Assembly (NCBI RefSeq): GCF_030812255.1
Contig: NZ_JAUSSH010000001.1
Location: forward strand, 372,001 to 436,000
Length of the DNA stretch: 64,000 nucleotides
Direction of reading: 5' to 3'
Source: Paeniglutamicibacter psychrophenolicus
GTDB lineage: Bacteria; Actinomycetota; Actinomycetes; Actinomycetales; Micrococcaceae
Shown: positions 54,935 through 64,000 of the stretch, piece by piece
Layout: each line of letters begins with the position of its first letter
Position numbering within the stretch: position 1 is the first letter of the stretch
Translations under genes and position numbers: made by a program
The notes under the pieces: model-generated
What the model was told of the DNA's origin: nothing
The model's database searches: none
The model's input: only the letters and a program-made list of their open reading frames with translations

Positions 54935-56050
54935 TTGAGCAGTATGAGTTCCACTTTGTCCCCCTCGGCCCCGGAACAACGTATATCGCGTGGTTCCGCA
55001 GGAGCCAACAACTACCGCCACCTGAAGATCCGCGTTCGCGATGCCGGCCTGCTCGGTCGCCGCAAGGGCCACTACCTTGGGCTTGTCAGCGTTCTGGTGG
55101 CACTTCTCGGCGGAGCCGTCACCGGCTTTGTCCTGTTGGGGGACAGTTGGTATCAGCTGCTCATAGCCGCCGTCATTGGCGTCATCCTCACCCAATTCGC
55201 ATTTCTTGCCCATGAGGCGTCACACCGCCAGATCCTGACATCAGGACCGGCCAACGACAAGATCGGCCGCTTCCTGGCCAACTTTGTGGTGGGCATCAGC
55301 TACCAGTGGTGGATGAACAAGCACAACAAGCACCACGCCATGCCCAACACCATTGGCAAGGACCCGGACATCGAATGGGACACCATTTCGTTCCAGACCG
55401 AGGACGCCCAAAAGCAGAAGGGCTTCCTGAAATGGATCACCGAGCGCCAGGGCTACCTCTTCTTCCCGTTGCTGACCCTCGAGGGCTTCAACCTGCACAT
55501 GCGCTCGATGATCTATTTGTTCACCGGCGACCGGGTCAAGGACCGTCGACGTGAAATCATCTCCATCATCATCAGGCTGTCCCTCTATGTGGCGGCCATC
55601 TACATCTTCCTGCCGGTTGGCATTGGCTCGGCCTTCCTGGGCGTGCAGCTCGCGGTCTTCGGTGTGTACATGGGTGCCTCGTTCGCACCGAACCACAAGG
55701 GAATGCCGATGATCCCCAAGGAGTCGCGTATCGACTTCTTCTCCCGCCAGGTGCTGACAAGCCGCAACGTCATGGCCCGCTCGACCTGGGGCAACCGCGT
55801 GCTCTCGCATGTCTTCGGCGGCCTGAACTACCAGGTGGAGCACCACCTGTTCCCCTCGATGCCGCGCGCCAACCTCGCCGGCGTCGCCGAGATCGTGCGC
55901 GAATACTGCCACGAGCTCAAGGTCCCGTACACGGTCACCTCGGTCGGCCAGTCCTACGCACAGGTGATCACCTACCTGAACAAGGTCGGCCTCTCGGCCC
56001 GCGACCCGTTCGACTGCCCGATGGTCGGCGAGTTCCGCCCCTACAAGTAG
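54935..56050 (+). CDS. acyl-lipid/acyl-CoA fatty acid desaturase
   Basis: 371 residues if TTG 54935 (6 nt after GGGAG) is used; ATG 54944 is a close alternative. Membrane di-iron desaturase with the three histidine boxes HEASH, HNKHH and QVEHH, and four hydrophobic segments (about 52-70, 74-90, 195-215 and 222-240). GDSWYQLLIAAVIGVILTQFAFLAHEASH and FGGLNYQVEHHLFPSMPRANL are typical of the DesA3/linoleoyl-CoA-type group. It introduces a double bond to keep membranes fluid, as in cold adaptation; electrons must come from a reductase encoded elsewhere. Confidence 0.95.
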   Translation: MSSMSSTLSPSAPEQRISRGSAGANNYRHLKIRVRDAGLLGRRKGHYLGLVSVLVALLGGAVTGFVLLGDSWYQLLIAAVIGVILTQFAFLAHEASHRQILTSGPANDKIGRFLANFVVGISYQWWMNKHNKHHAMPNTIGKDPDIEWDTISFQTEDAQKQKGFLKWITERQGYLFFPLLTLEGFNLHMRSMIYLFTGDRVKDRRREIISIIIRLSLYVAAIYIFLPVGIGSAFLGVQLAVFGVYMGASFAPNHKGMPMIPKESRIDFFSRQVLTSRNVMARSTWGNRVLSHVFGGLNYQVEHHLFPSMPRANLAGVAEIVREYCHELKVPYTVTSVGQSYAQVITYLNKVGLSARDPFDCPMVGEFRPYK

Positions 56051-56111
56051 GCGGATCTTGGCGTCGTCGACCGATCGCTCGGCTGACTGCGAAACTTGAA
56101 TATTTCACATT

Positions 56112-56143
56112 GCCCCCGGCGCCTTTCATTTGGTTCCGGGGGC
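56112..56143 (+). terminator. terminator of the desaturase gene
   Basis: GCCCCCGG (56112-56119) pairs with CCGGGGGC (56136-56143), followed by TTTG. The stem is 8 bp with a 16-nt loop. Confidence 0.7.
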
Positions 56144-56366
56144 TTTGTGCAATCTGCTGACCAGCAGTCCCTGGCGGTGGTTTTCGGCAAATTGTGACAA
56201 TGTGACAATTTGTGTGGCCCACTTCACGGCTTCGCCTGTCGGTGGGTCAAAGTGCTCGGAGCGCGACCTTGGAGTTTGCGCAAAAAGGTCGGCTCAGTAG
56301 GCTGAATTCAAAAACGAAAATATTCGCTAAATTCAGCGCATTGAATGGGTTTCCGAGCCTGTCGCG

Positions 56367-56385
56367 TTAGGTTAGGCTCGGGCTT
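56367..56385. promoter_or_regulatory. partial iron box upstream of the Fe(III) transporter
   Basis: TTAGGTTAGGCT matches the left 12 positions of the DtxR/IdeR consensus exactly but the right arm (CGGGCTT) is degenerate. It may be a weaker second site about 40 bp before the good one. Confidence 0.45.
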
Positions 56386-56425
56386 CCGCGCGCGGCGACC
56401 ATTGGCCCCTCTTTTGTTTGGTGAA

Positions 56426-56444
56426 TTAGGTAAGTCATACCTAA
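56426..56444. promoter_or_regulatory. DtxR/IdeR iron box
   Basis: TTAGGTAAGTCATACCTAA has perfect TTAGGTA/TACCTAA-type arms and closely follows the 19-bp DtxR/IdeR consensus. It sits 74 bp before the ATG of the iron-binding protein. Iron-loaded repressor would shut the operon when iron is sufficient. Confidence 0.85.
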
Positions 56445-56518
56445 GCTAAGTGGGCGGGTTCACTCAGGAATCTTTCTGGCCCGCCGGATACCTTCACTCC
56501 ATAAGAAAGCGCCGATCC

Positions 56519-57553
56519 ATGACGATTCGTAAAAACGTGCTGGCTGGCATGGCCCTCATTGCCACCGCCGCCCTCAGCTTGACCGCATGCTCCGCAAACG
56601 CACCGGCCGGCGGAGAATCGGATACCGGAGGAATCACGGTCTACAACGCACAGCACGAAAGCCTGACCCAGGAATGGATTGACGCCTTCACCAAGGAGAC
56701 CGGCATCAAGGTCACCGTGCGCAACGGCTCGGACACCGAAATGTCCAACCAGATCATCCAGGAAGGCCAGGCCTCGCCGGCCGACGTCTTCCTGACCGAG
56801 AATTCTCCCGCAATGACGCAGGTAGAGAATGCCGGTCTCTTCGCAGACATCGACAAGGCCACCATCGACCAGGTGCCTGCCGAGTTCCGCCCGTCCACCA
56901 ACAAGTGGACCGGTATCGCAGCACGCTCGACCGTGTTCGTTTACGACCCCAAGAAGATCAGCGCAGACCAGCTGCCCAAGTCCATGCTGGACCTAGCCAA
57001 GCCGGAGTGGAAGGGCAAGTGGGCCGCTTCCCCGACCGGAGCCGACTTCCAGGCCATCGTTGCAGCACTGCTGGAGCTCAAGGGCGAAGAAGCCACGACG
57101 CAGTGGCTTGCGGGCATGAAGGAAAACTTCACCGCCTACAAGGGCAACTCCACCGCCATGAAGGCAGTCAACGCCGGCGAAATCGACGCCGCGCTGATCT
57201 ACCACTACTACTACTATGGCGACCAGGCCAAGACCGGCGAAAACTCTAAGAACGTCACCCCGTACTACTTCAAGAACCAGGATCCGGGAGCATTCGTCTC
57301 GGTTTCCGGCGGCGGCGTCCTCGCCTCCTCGAAGCACGCGGAGCAGGCCCAGGAATTCCTGAAGTTCGTCACCGGCAAGAACGGCCAGGAAATCCTCAAG
57401 GACGGCACCTCGTTTGAATACGCCGTTGGTTCCGAGGTGGCTTCCAATGAGAAACTGGTACCACTGAAGGAGCTCCAGGCTCCGACCGTTGACCCGGCCA
57501 AGCTCGACTCGGCCGAGGTCACCGACCTCATGACCAAGGCAGGACTGCTGTAA
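56519..57553 (+). CDS. Fe(III) ABC transporter substrate-binding lipoprotein
   Basis: 344 residues from ATG 56519. Signal peptide with lipobox LTAC (Cys23 or nearby), so it is anchored to the outer face of the membrane. FbpA/SfuA-type features: [43 protein letters not shown] and [14 protein letters not shown], which supplies the paired tyrosines that bind ferric iron. It is first in the three-gene transporter operon (5-bp gap to the permease) and sits behind an IdeR-type iron box, which explains regulation by iron. Confidence 0.95.
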   Translation: MTIRKNVLAGMALIATAALSLTACSANAPAGGESDTGGITVYNAQHESLTQEWIDAFTKETGIKVTVRNGSDTEMSNQIIQEGQASPADVFLTENSPAMTQVENAGLFADIDKATIDQVPAEFRPSTNKWTGIAARSTVFVYDPKKISADQLPKSMLDLAKPEWKGKWAASPTGADFQAIVAALLELKGEEATTQWLAGMKENFTAYKGNSTAMKAVNAGEIDAALIYHYYYYGDQAKTGENSKNVTPYYFKNQDPGAFVSVSGGGVLASSKHAEQAQEFLKFVTGKNGQEILKDGTSFEYAVGSEVASNEKLVPLKELQAPTVDPAKLDSAEVTDLMTKAGLL

Positions 57554-57558
57554 CCCAG

Positions 57559-59151
57559 ATGAGCAAGACTCAATTGGTTCCCGCGAAATATCGGGAACCG
57601 AAGATGGCGGGCGGGGGCACCAAGCCCCGCCCGCCATTGGGCGTTTCAACGCTCGTCATTTTGGCAACATTGATTGCCTTGTTCTCCTTGGTTCCCCTGG
57701 GCTACGTCATCTACATGACGGTGGCCACCGGCTGGGACACCGTTGTCGAACTCATCGTCCGCCCGCGCGTGGGTGAGTTGCTGCTCAACACCATTTTGCT
57801 GGTGCTCGTCACGCTGCCGCTGTGCCTCGTGCTGGGCGTGGGCGGTGCCTGGCTGGTGGAACGCACGAACCTGCAGGGCCACCGCTGGTGGGCGCTGGCG
57901 CTGGCCGCCCCGCTGGCGATTCCTGCTTTCGTCAACAGCTATGCCTGGGCATCGACCATTCCTTCGCTGGCCGGCCTTGGCGCCGGCACCCTGATTGCCA
58001 CGCTGTCCTACTTCCCGCTGGTGTACATCCCCGTCGCGGCGACCCTGGGACGGCTGGACCCGGCCATCGAGCAATCCGCGGCCTCGCTGGGACTGGGACC
58101 CTGGGCAGTGTTCTTCAGGGTGGTGCTCCCGCAGCTTCGCATTGCCATGGCCGGCGGCTCGCTGCTGGTGGCCCTGCACCTGCTCTCGGAATACGGCGCC
58201 TTTGCCATGATCCGTTTCGACACCTTCACCACCGCGATCATGATCCAGTTCCAGTCCACCTTCAACGGGGCCGCGGGCAACATGCTCGCCAGCGTGTTGG
58301 TCCTGCTGTGCATGCTGCTCCTGCTGGCCGAGGCCAAGACCCGCGGCAACGCAAGGTATTCGCGCGTCGGGTTCGGGGCACAGGGACTGGCCACGCGCTT
58401 GCGGCTGGGACGCCACGAGATCGCCGCCCAGCTGGCATTGCTCGCGCTGTTCGTGCTCTCCCTGGGCGTGCCGCTGTATTCGGTGGTGCGCTGGCTGGTT
58501 GCCGGGGGCGCGGCAATCTGGGACCCCACCGAGTTCTTTCCTGCGCTGGCACAAACCATGGGCTACGGGCTCACAGGCGCCCTGATCACCTGCGTGGTGG
58601 CCTTCCCCATGGCGTTCCTGGCCGTGCGCCATCCCAACTGGTTCAGCAAGCTTTTGGAGCTGTCCAACTACATCACCAGCTCGATGCCCGGGATCGTGGT
58701 CGGCTTGGCCTTTGTCACCGTTGCCATCCGGCTTGTCCCCGGGATCTACCAAAGCGCGTACGTGTTGCTGGCCGCCTACGTGTTGCTGTTCCTCCCGCGC
58801 GCGCTGGTGAACCTGCGCGCCGGGCTCTCCCAGGCACCGCGCGAACTCGAGGAAGCTGCCCGATCGCTGGGCAGGTCCCCGGCCCTGGCCTTCTTCCGGG
58901 TCACCCTCCGCTTGACCGCTCCGGCGGCGGCAGGGGGAGCGGCACTGGTGTTCTTGGCCATTGTCAATGAATTGACGGCGACCTTGCTGCTGGCACCCAA
59001 CGGCACCCGCACCCTGGCAACCGCGTTTTGGGCCAAGAGCAGCGAAATCGATTACGCGGGCGCCGCACCATACGCGTTGTTGATGATCCTTATTTCCTTG
59101 CCCATGACCTACCTGCTGTTCCAACAGTCAAAGAAAGCAGCCGGACAGTGA
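57559..59151 (+). CDS. Fe(III) ABC transporter permease (fused double permease)
   Basis: 530 residues, about twelve transmembrane segments in two homologous halves of BPD_transp_1 type. Each half has an EAA-loop: [20 protein letters not shown] and [19 protein letters not shown]. This is the FbpB/SfuB arrangement for ferric iron uptake. Start ATG 57559 lies 5 bp after the binding-protein stop. The end overlaps the ATPase gene by 4 nt (GTGA), so translation is coupled. Confidence 0.95.
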   Translation: MSKTQLVPAKYREPKMAGGGTKPRPPLGVSTLVILATLIALFSLVPLGYVIYMTVATGWDTVVELIVRPRVGELLLNTILLVLVTLPLCLVLGVGGAWLVERTNLQGHRWWALALAAPLAIPAFVNSYAWASTIPSLAGLGAGTLIATLSYFPLVYIPVAATLGRLDPAIEQSAASLGLGPWAVFFRVVLPQLRIAMAGGSLLVALHLLSEYGAFAMIRFDTFTTAIMIQFQSTFNGAAGNMLASVLVLLCMLLLLAEAKTRGNARYSRVGFGAQGLATRLRLGRHEIAAQLALLALFVLSLGVPLYSVVRWLVAGGAAIWDPTEFFPALAQTMGYGLTGALITCVVAFPMAFLAVRHPNWFSKLLELSNYITSSMPGIVVGLAFVTVAIRLVPGIYQSAYVLLAAYVLLFLPRALVNLRAGLSQAPRELEEAARSLGRSPALAFFRVTLRLTAPAAAGGAALVFLAIVNELTATLLLAPNGTRTLATAFWAKSSEIDYAGAAPYALLMILISLPMTYLLFQQSKKAAGQ

Positions 59152-60260
59152 CCACCCAGATTCCCCAGGCCCACAAGTTCTACGGGCTCATGCCGGCCGT
59201 CAAGTTCCTGCGCACCAGCAACCTGGTCAAGAGCTTTGGCAACAAAGAAGTCCTCAAGGGTGTCGACCTCGCCCTCAACGAGGGCGGAACCACCGCAATC
59301 GTCGGGCCCTCTGGATCCGGCAAGACCACCCTGCTGAGGCTGATCGCGGGCTTCGAGAACCCGGATGCCGGAACGATCGAGTTGAACAACCGCACGGTGG
59401 CCGGGGATGCGTGGGTGCCCGCGCACAAGCGGGAGATCGGTTACGTGGCCCAAGACGGTGCGCTGTTCCCGCACCTGAGCGTGGCCCAGAACATTGCCTT
59501 TGGCCTGGACCGGTCCTGGAACCTTGCCGGGCGCAGGGCGAACACCCGGCGCGTGGACGAGTTGTTGGAGATGGTCTCCCTGGAGGCTTCCATGGGGGAG
59601 CGGCGCCCGCACGAACTTTCCGGCGGGCAGCAGCAGCGCGTGGCCCTGGCCCGCGCGCTGGCCCGCAAGCCCAAGTTGATGCTGCTGGACGAGCCGTTCT
59701 CGGCCCTGGATGCCGGGCTGCGGGTGGCCACGCGCAAGGCCGTGGCCGATGTCCTGCATGCCGCGGAGATCACCACGATCCTGGTCACCCACGACCAGGG
59801 CGAGGCATTGTCCTTCGCCGACCAGGTGGCGGTCATGCGCGGGGGAAGACTGGCCCAGACCGGCACGCCGTTCTCCGTCTATACCCGCCCGGCGGACCTC
59901 GACACCGCAGAGTTCCTGGGCGATGCAGTCATGCTCGATGCGTTGCTGCAGGGCTCGTTGGCCACCTGCTCGCTGGGCGGCATTCCCGTGCGGCATGCAA
60001 CGGTCCAGGGCCGGGTGCGGCTCATGCTGCGCCCGGAGCAGATCCGCATCACTGCGGACGGCCCGATCAAGGGGACCGTGGTGGACACGGTGTTCTTCGG
60101 GCCGGAGACCACGGTGCGGATCAAGCTGTCCCCGGTGCCCGGGCTGGCCGGCGGCGGCGAGGTCATCACCATCCGCCATTGGAACGCGTCGATGGCGCGC
60201 CCCGGCATGGAATTGAACCTGCGCGTGATCGGCGAAGGCGTTGCCTTCGCCGCCGAATAG
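59148..60260 (+). CDS. Fe(III) ABC transporter ATP-binding protein
   Basis: 370 residues from GTG 59148, overlapping the permease stop; the longer frame into the permease gene is not real. Walker [11 protein letters not shown]-loop region [10 protein letters not shown], signature LSGGQQQR, Walker [14 protein letters not shown], and H-loop VTHDQGEA. The C-terminal 130 residues form a TOBE-type domain ([11 protein letters not shown]). It powers import of ferric iron by the two proteins encoded upstream. It is convergent with the Tad operon 41 bp away. Confidence 0.95.
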   Translation: MTTQIPQAHKFYGLMPAVKFLRTSNLVKSFGNKEVLKGVDLALNEGGTTAIVGPSGSGKTTLLRLIAGFENPDAGTIELNNRTVAGDAWVPAHKREIGYVAQDGALFPHLSVAQNIAFGLDRSWNLAGRRANTRRVDELLEMVSLEASMGERRPHELSGGQQQRVALARALARKPKLMLLDEPFSALDAGLRVATRKAVADVLHAAEITTILVTHDQGEALSFADQVAVMRGGRLAQTGTPFSVYTRPADLDTAEFLGDAVMLDALLQGSLATCSLGGIPVRHATVQGRVRLMLRPEQIRITADGPIKGTVVDTVFFGPETTVRIKLSPVPGLAGGGEVITIRHWNASMARPGMELNLRVIGEGVAFAAE

Positions 60261-60301
60261 GAAACACGGAAATGGCCGTGGCCCGCCCAAGTGGGGCTGG
60301 G

Positions 60302-61195
60302 TCAGCCGAAGATCCCGCTCTTCATGATGTTGATGGCCGCAGGCCCCAAGATTACGATGAACAGCGTTGGGAAAATGAAAACCAAAAGCGGAAACAGGAT
60401 CTTGACCGGTAACTTCATCGCCGTTTCCTCGGCCCGCTGCCGGCGCTTGATGCGCATTTGGCCAGCCTGCGTCCGCAACACCCTGGCGATGCCAATCCCG
60501 TACTTGTCCGCCTGGACTACTGCCCGCACGAATGACTTGAGGTCCGCAACGGAGGAGCGGTCGGCCATCGCGGCGTAGGCTTCCCTGCGCGAACGTCCCA
60601 CCTGCATCTCCTGGAGTGTGCGTCCCATTTCCTCCGCCAGGGGCCCCTGTCCTCCCGCGGCCACACGTGCCATGGCGGATTCCAGACCCAGCCCAGCCTC
60701 AACCGAGATCAGCAGTTGGTCCAGCGTGTTGGGCAGCTCCAACTGGATCGCCTGCTGGCGTTTGATGCCGTTGTTGTAGACCAGAAGGTCCGGCAGGAAA
60801 TAGCCGAATGCCGTCAGGGCCACGCCGAGAACGAATATGCCCGTTCCTGGGTTGGACGAAAATAAAAGGAAACCCAGCAGGGCACCGCCCAGCGCCAACA
60901 ACGGTTTCATCATCAACACCCGGTCCAGCGGCCACGATGCCGTCCTGCCGGCCATGGACAGCATCCGGTCCAGTTTCGCCGCGTAGCTACCGGGTGTCAG
61001 GCGCCGGGCAAGTGCCGCGAATTCGTTGTCGCCGCTCCCTATGATTTCTTCGCCGGGTGTCACAGCGGACCTCGACAGGTTTTGCCGCACCAACACCAGC
61101 TGGTTGCGGTCCACCGAGACCAGTCCCCACACGATGAACGAGAGCGGCAGCACCACCAACGCTATGGATATCCATCCGATGGCTGTAATTCCCAT
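60302..61195 (-). CDS. tadC: TadC-like type II secretion F-family protein
   Basis: 297 residues. Membrane platform protein of the Tad/Flp pilus. An N-terminal helix, then a pair (about 95-140) and a C-terminal helix at about 265-290, with the T2SSF core QLELPNTLDQLLISVEAGLGLESAMARVA and RVLRTQAGQMRIKRRQRAEE. Position after TadB on the same strand, 10 bp apart, supports TadC. No pilin gene follows; transcription meets the iron transporter head-on. Confidence 0.92.
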   Translation of the reverse strand: MGITAIGWISIALVVLPLSFIVWGLVSVDRNQLVLVRQNLSRSAVTPGEEIIGSGDNEFAALARRLTPGSYAAKLDRMLSMAGRTASWPLDRVLMMKPLLALGGALLGFLLFSSNPGTGIFVLGVALTAFGYFLPDLLVYNNGIKRQQAIQLELPNTLDQLLISVEAGLGLESAMARVAAGGQGPLAEEMGRTLQEMQVGRSRREAYAAMADRSSVADLKSFVRAVVQADKYGIGIARVLRTQAGQMRIKRRQRAEETAMKLPVKILFPLLVFIFPTLFIVILGPAAINIMKSGIFG

Positions 61196-61205
61196 GGTCT
61201 TCCCC

Positions 61206-62153
61206 CTAGAACTTGATCTTGACCATGCGGCTCATCCAGAAGGAGCCGATCGCCATCATGATGCCACCCACCACGAGCATGCCGATGCCCAGTGGATGGC
61301 CGAAAAGAGTCCCGATGTAGCCCGGGTTCATAACGAACAGCAGGCCACTGATCCCGAACGGCAGTCCCACCAGGATGTATGCCGAGAACTTTCCCTCAGC
61401 GGACAGCGCCCTCACTTGTCCCTTGATCTGGGAACGCTCGCGAATCGTCTCGCCGACCTGGTCCAACACCACGGCAAGGTCCCCACCGACTTCTCGGTTG
61501 ATCTGTATCGCCTCGGCCACCCAGGAGAAGTCCTCAGACTTCATGCGCGCCGCGGTCTCCATCATCGTCTGTTCGGCGTCGCGCCCCATTCGTGATTCAT
61601 TGGAGATCCGACCTAACTCCTCTGCCATCGGTGAATCGAATTCCTGGGCTGCACCGTCGAGCGCGCGCATAACCGAGTGGCCCGCGCGCAGGCTGCCGGA
61701 GAGGGTCATGATCATGTCCGGCAGCTGGTCTTCGAACTTGGCACGGCGCCGGTCCGCGCGTACTTGCAGGAACGCCCAGGCACCAGCCGGGGTAAGTACC
61801 GCAAGGAGCACGGCAAGACCGGCTCCGCCCAGGAGCAGGCCAACAACGCCGGCGGCCAGCGCCGCGGACCCTACAAGAACCAGGAACTCCGCCGGATCAT
61901 GTTTGACGCCCGCGGCCTGCAGCGCGTCCCGGCCAAAGGGCCCGCCCGCGCTTGTTGTCGTGTTGCGCCCCACGGCACTGACCGTCGCACCGGTGAAGCG
62001 GCTGAACAGGGACGGCGATTGAGTGGCCGCCTCGCCCATCCGGCGCCGTTCGATGGGCACCTCGGCGCTGACGGGCCTCAACACCACCAACAACAGCAAC
62101 AGCATGGCGGCGAGCCCAGCAAGTAAGCCGGCTGCGAGCAGGATCCCCTCCAT
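61206..62153 (-). CDS. tadB: TadB-like type II secretion F-family protein
   Basis: 315 residues from ATG 62153, 2 bp after the TadA stop; a GTG three codons earlier would overlap it. N-terminal transmembrane helix, T2SSF core (LPDMIMTLSGSLRAGHSVMRALDGAAQE, ISNESRMGRDAEQTM) and helices near the C-terminus. Inner-membrane partner of TadC in the Flp pilus machine, between the ATPase TadA and TadC genes. Confidence 0.93.
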   Translation of the reverse strand: MEGILLAAGLLAGLAAMLLLLLVVLRPVSAEVPIERRRMGEAATQSPSLFSRFTGATVSAVGRNTTTSAGGPFGRDALQAAGVKHDPAEFLVLVGSAALAAGVVGLLLGGAGLAVLLAVLTPAGAWAFLQVRADRRRAKFEDQLPDMIMTLSGSLRAGHSVMRALDGAAQEFDSPMAEELGRISNESRMGRDAEQTMMETAARMKSEDFSWVAEAIQINREVGGDLAVVLDQVGETIRERSQIKGQVRALSAEGKFSAYILVGLPFGISGLLFVMNPGYIGTLFGHPLGIGMLVVGGIMMAIGSFWMSRMVKIKF

Positions 62154-62155
62154 GG

Positions 62156-63733
62156 TTACCACCGGCCCTTGCTGGTGCCCGTTTGCGCGCCGGTTCCTGC
62201 TCCGGCGCCGCCCGACGTGCCGAAAATTCCCGGCGGAAGCTTGACGCCGACCTCGTGGAAGTGGTCCAGGAAGCGGGGACGCACGCCGGTCGGTATCGGT
62301 TTGCCGAGGAAGCGTCCTTGGGCGTCCATTCCGGCCGAATAGTCGAAGAGGAACGCGTCCTGGAGCGTGACGACGTCGCCCTCCATGCCCTGCACCTCGG
62401 TCAGGTGCGTCACCCGGCGCGTGCCGTCTCGGAGCCTTGTGAGGTGCACGATCAGGTTCACGGCGGAGGCGACCTGCTCGCGGATGGCGCGTAGCGGCAG
62501 ATCCATGCCGGCCATCAGGACCAGCGTCTCGAGGCGGGCGACGGCGTCGCGCGGGGTGTTGGCGTGGACGGTGGAGATGGAGCCGTCATGGCCGGTGTTC
62601 ATGGCCTGCAGCATGTCCAGCGATTCGCCACCACGGACCTCGCCCACCACGATGCGGTCCGGCCGCATGCGCAGGGAGTTCTTGACCAGGTCGCGGATGG
62701 TTACGGCGCCCTTGCCCTCGATGTTCGCCGGACGACTCTCCAGCCGGACGACGTGGTCTTGCTGGAGTTGCAATTCCACGGCGTCCTCGATGGTGACGAT
62801 GCGCTCGTCCATCGGAATGAAGCTGGACAGGACGTTGAGCAGCGTGGTTTTGCCAGTGCCGGTGCCGCCGGAGACGATGATGTTCAGCCTCGCCTTGACG
62901 CAGGCTTCCAGCAGGTGGGCCATGTCCGGAGTCAAGGTACCGAACTCGATCAAGTTCCGTACCGTCAGCGGATCCTTGGAGAACTTGCGGATCGTGATCG
63001 ACGGTCCGTTGACAGCCAGCGGCGGAATGATCGCGTTGACTCGGCTCCCGTCCTCGAGCCGGGCGTCCACCAATGGCGAGGATTCGTCGATGCGCCGTCC
63101 AACCTTTGACACTATACGCTCGATGATGCGCCGCAATTGGTCCTCGGAACTGAAAGTGGCGTCGGTAGCCTCGAGCTTGCCGTTGCGTTCCACGTAGATT
63201 TGATCGCGGCGGTTCACCATGATTTCACTGATCTCGGGGTCGTCCAGCATCCGCTGCAGGGGTCCCAGCCCGAGGACCTCGTCGCCGATGTCCCGGATTA
63301 GCCGTCGTCGTTCTTCGGGGGAGAGTGGCACCTGCTCGGCGTCGATAACCTGGCTGAGTTCGTCGCGGGCCAGCTTGCGTAGCTGTTCTTCGGTGAGCGA
63401 AGGGTCGGTAATGCGCGAGCCGAGGCGCTCGAACAGCGCCTCGGCGGCACGTGCCTTGAGGCCGGCCAGGGCGTCCACGGTCCCTCGCTGCGCCGGCGCG
63501 GACTTTGCCACAGCAAACGCGGCGAGATCTGATTCGGGCAACGGCACGATGCCGGGTTCCTCGCCACCGCTCGGAGAGGCGCCAAGATGGGCATCGACTG
63601 GACCCGGCCCCGTGGGGACGGAACCCGAGGTCGGCGGCGTCGCCACGGCGTCGCCAGGGATTGCCCCGGCAGGATTCGTGGCGGGCTCCGGCTCGCCGCG
63701 GCGGGCTGCTGTGAGGCGGCTTGCGAGGTTCAT
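62156..63733 (-). CDS. tadA: TadA/CpaF-type pilus assembly ATPase
   Basis: 525 residues. Secretion ATPase of the Flp pilus. An unstructured, Pro/Ala-rich N-terminal part (about 1-85) precedes the N-terminal and catalytic domains. Seen: [20 protein letters not shown], Walker [32 protein letters not shown] and the Walker B-type [24 protein letters not shown]. Its start overlaps the CpaE-like stop by 4 nt (ATGA). The Pro/Ala/Gly-rich N-terminal part is more variable than the rest and typical of actinobacterial CpaF. Confidence 0.95.
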   Translation of the reverse strand: MNLASRLTAARRGEPEPATNPAGAIPGDAVATPPTSGSVPTGPGPVDAHLGASPSGGEEPGIVPLPESDLAAFAVAKSAPAQRGTVDALAGLKARAAEALFERLGSRITDPSLTEEQLRKLARDELSQVIDAEQVPLSPEERRRLIRDIGDEVLGLGPLQRMLDDPEISEIMVNRRDQIYVERNGKLEATDATFSSEDQLRRIIERIVSKVGRRIDESSPLVDARLEDGSRVNAIIPPLAVNGPSITIRKFSKDPLTVRNLIEFGTLTPDMAHLLEACVKARLNIIVSGGTGTGKTTLLNVLSSFIPMDERIVTIEDAVELQLQQDHVVRLESRPANIEGKGAVTIRDLVKNSLRMRPDRIVVGEVRGGESLDMLQAMNTGHDGSISTVHANTPRDAVARLETLVLMAGMDLPLRAIREQVASAVNLIVHLTRLRDGTRRVTHLTEVQGMEGDVVTLQDAFLFDYSAGMDAQGRFLGKPIPTGVRPRFLDHFHEVGVKLPPGIFGTSGGAGAGTGAQTGTSKGRW

Positions 63734-64000
63734 CGGACTACTTCCCTGCGGTGGATCTTGCGGTTGTTGGCTGATTGATCGGCGTCGAAGCGGCGCGCAA
63801 GCTTCGTGAGGCCGCGTGCCGCGGCATCGTGCGAGCGGTCGGTCAGCAACGGCGTCCCCTTGTTGGTGCTGAGCGGGATTGCGCGGGACCGGGGGACCAC
63901 GGCGTCGACCGGGACCCCGATGGAGGCCTCGACGTCCTGAACAGTAAGGCCGCTGCGACGGTCCGCGAAGTTCAGCACCACGTGTCGCCCCTGCGGGATG
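63730..64000 (-). CDS. CpaE/TadZ-like pilus-localisation protein (C-terminal part)
   Basis: The frame enters from the right edge of the window and ends in TGA at 63730-63732. The visible ~90 residues read RHVVLNFADRRSGLTVQDVEASIG, PVDAVVPRSRAIPLSTNKGTPLL, the C-terminal ParA/MinD-like domain of CpaE-type proteins that position the Tad machine at the cell pole. The start lies outside the window. Overlap with tadA indicates an operon. Confidence 0.88.
   Translation of the reverse strand, partial: IPQGRHVVLNFADRRSGLTVQDVEASIGVPVDAVVPRSRAIPLSTNKGTPLLTDRSHDAAARGLTKLARRFDADQSANNRKIHRREVVR

Larger units (their letters stand above)
56051..56518. other. regulatory region upstream of the iron transporter
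   Basis: No gene. It contains the desaturase terminator at 56112-56143, an A/T-rich block (56290-56345) and the two iron-box-like sites at 56367 and 56426. Confidence 0.55.

Noticed and set aside
1-64000. CRISPR arrays, tRNA or rRNA genes
   Set aside because: No regularly spaced direct repeats, no tRNA T-loop/acceptor pattern and no rRNA sequence were noticed; this was read by eye and could miss a divergent tRNA.

Overview
The window is high-GC DNA with actinobacterial gene families throughout: DevS/DosT-like GAF kinase, DUF3040, SHOCT proteins, IdeR-type iron box, ZTP riboswitch before glyA-folD, a Tad/Flp pilus cluster and FbpB/SfuB-type iron transport. Gene content and style fit a Micrococcaceae chromosome (Arthrobacter or Paeniglutamicibacter-like). 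This genus-level placement is an inference from gene content; no rRNA or tRNA gene was seen.

Region 1, about 1-20.9 kb, is an accessory region with low gene density and many broken genes. It holds a P2-type cation ATPase, three universal stress protein genes (one with an in-frame stop), an orphan DevS/DosT-like histidine kinase, Hsp20, a three-BON-domain protein, a DUF3040 protein and a SHOCT membrane protein. The set resembles a dormancy (DosR-type) stress regulon, and two DosR-box-like palindromes lie in front of hsp20 and the SHOCT gene. Between these lie remnants of umuC, an ISL3 transposase, a carboxylate-amine ligase, an integrase-like gene and a YhcG/DUF1016 nuclease. A 206-bp duplicated block (2101-2306 and 5812-6017) marks a rearrangement that replaced the end of the ATPase gene and abuts the umuC fragment.

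Region 2, about 20.9-48.9 kb, is mostly core metabolism: dgt; a two-gene toxin-antitoxin-like module with a palindromic operator; ilvD with a divergent XRE regulator; a SAM-I riboswitch followed by metF-metE-metY and a cystathionine-gamma-synthase-like gene; a BASS transporter; a possible HEPN protein; a FAD/Rieske oxidoreductase; a Gfo/Idh/MocA oxidoreductase with a gamma carbonic anhydrase; OsmC; a P1B metal ATPase; and one-carbon genes purU and glyA-folD, the latter pair behind a ZTP riboswitch. Methionine synthesis, serine/glycine cleavage and formyl-THF balancing thus sit within about 22 kb and carry two different metabolite-sensing RNAs.

Region 3, 49-64 kb, holds a large secreted Ig-like/deacetylase-like protein, a NarL-type two-component pair, a second SHOCT protein, a fatty acid desaturase, an iron-regulated Fe(III) ABC transporter (binding protein, permease, ATPase) and the minus-strand Tad operon (CpaE-like, TadA, TadB, TadC) that runs off the right edge.
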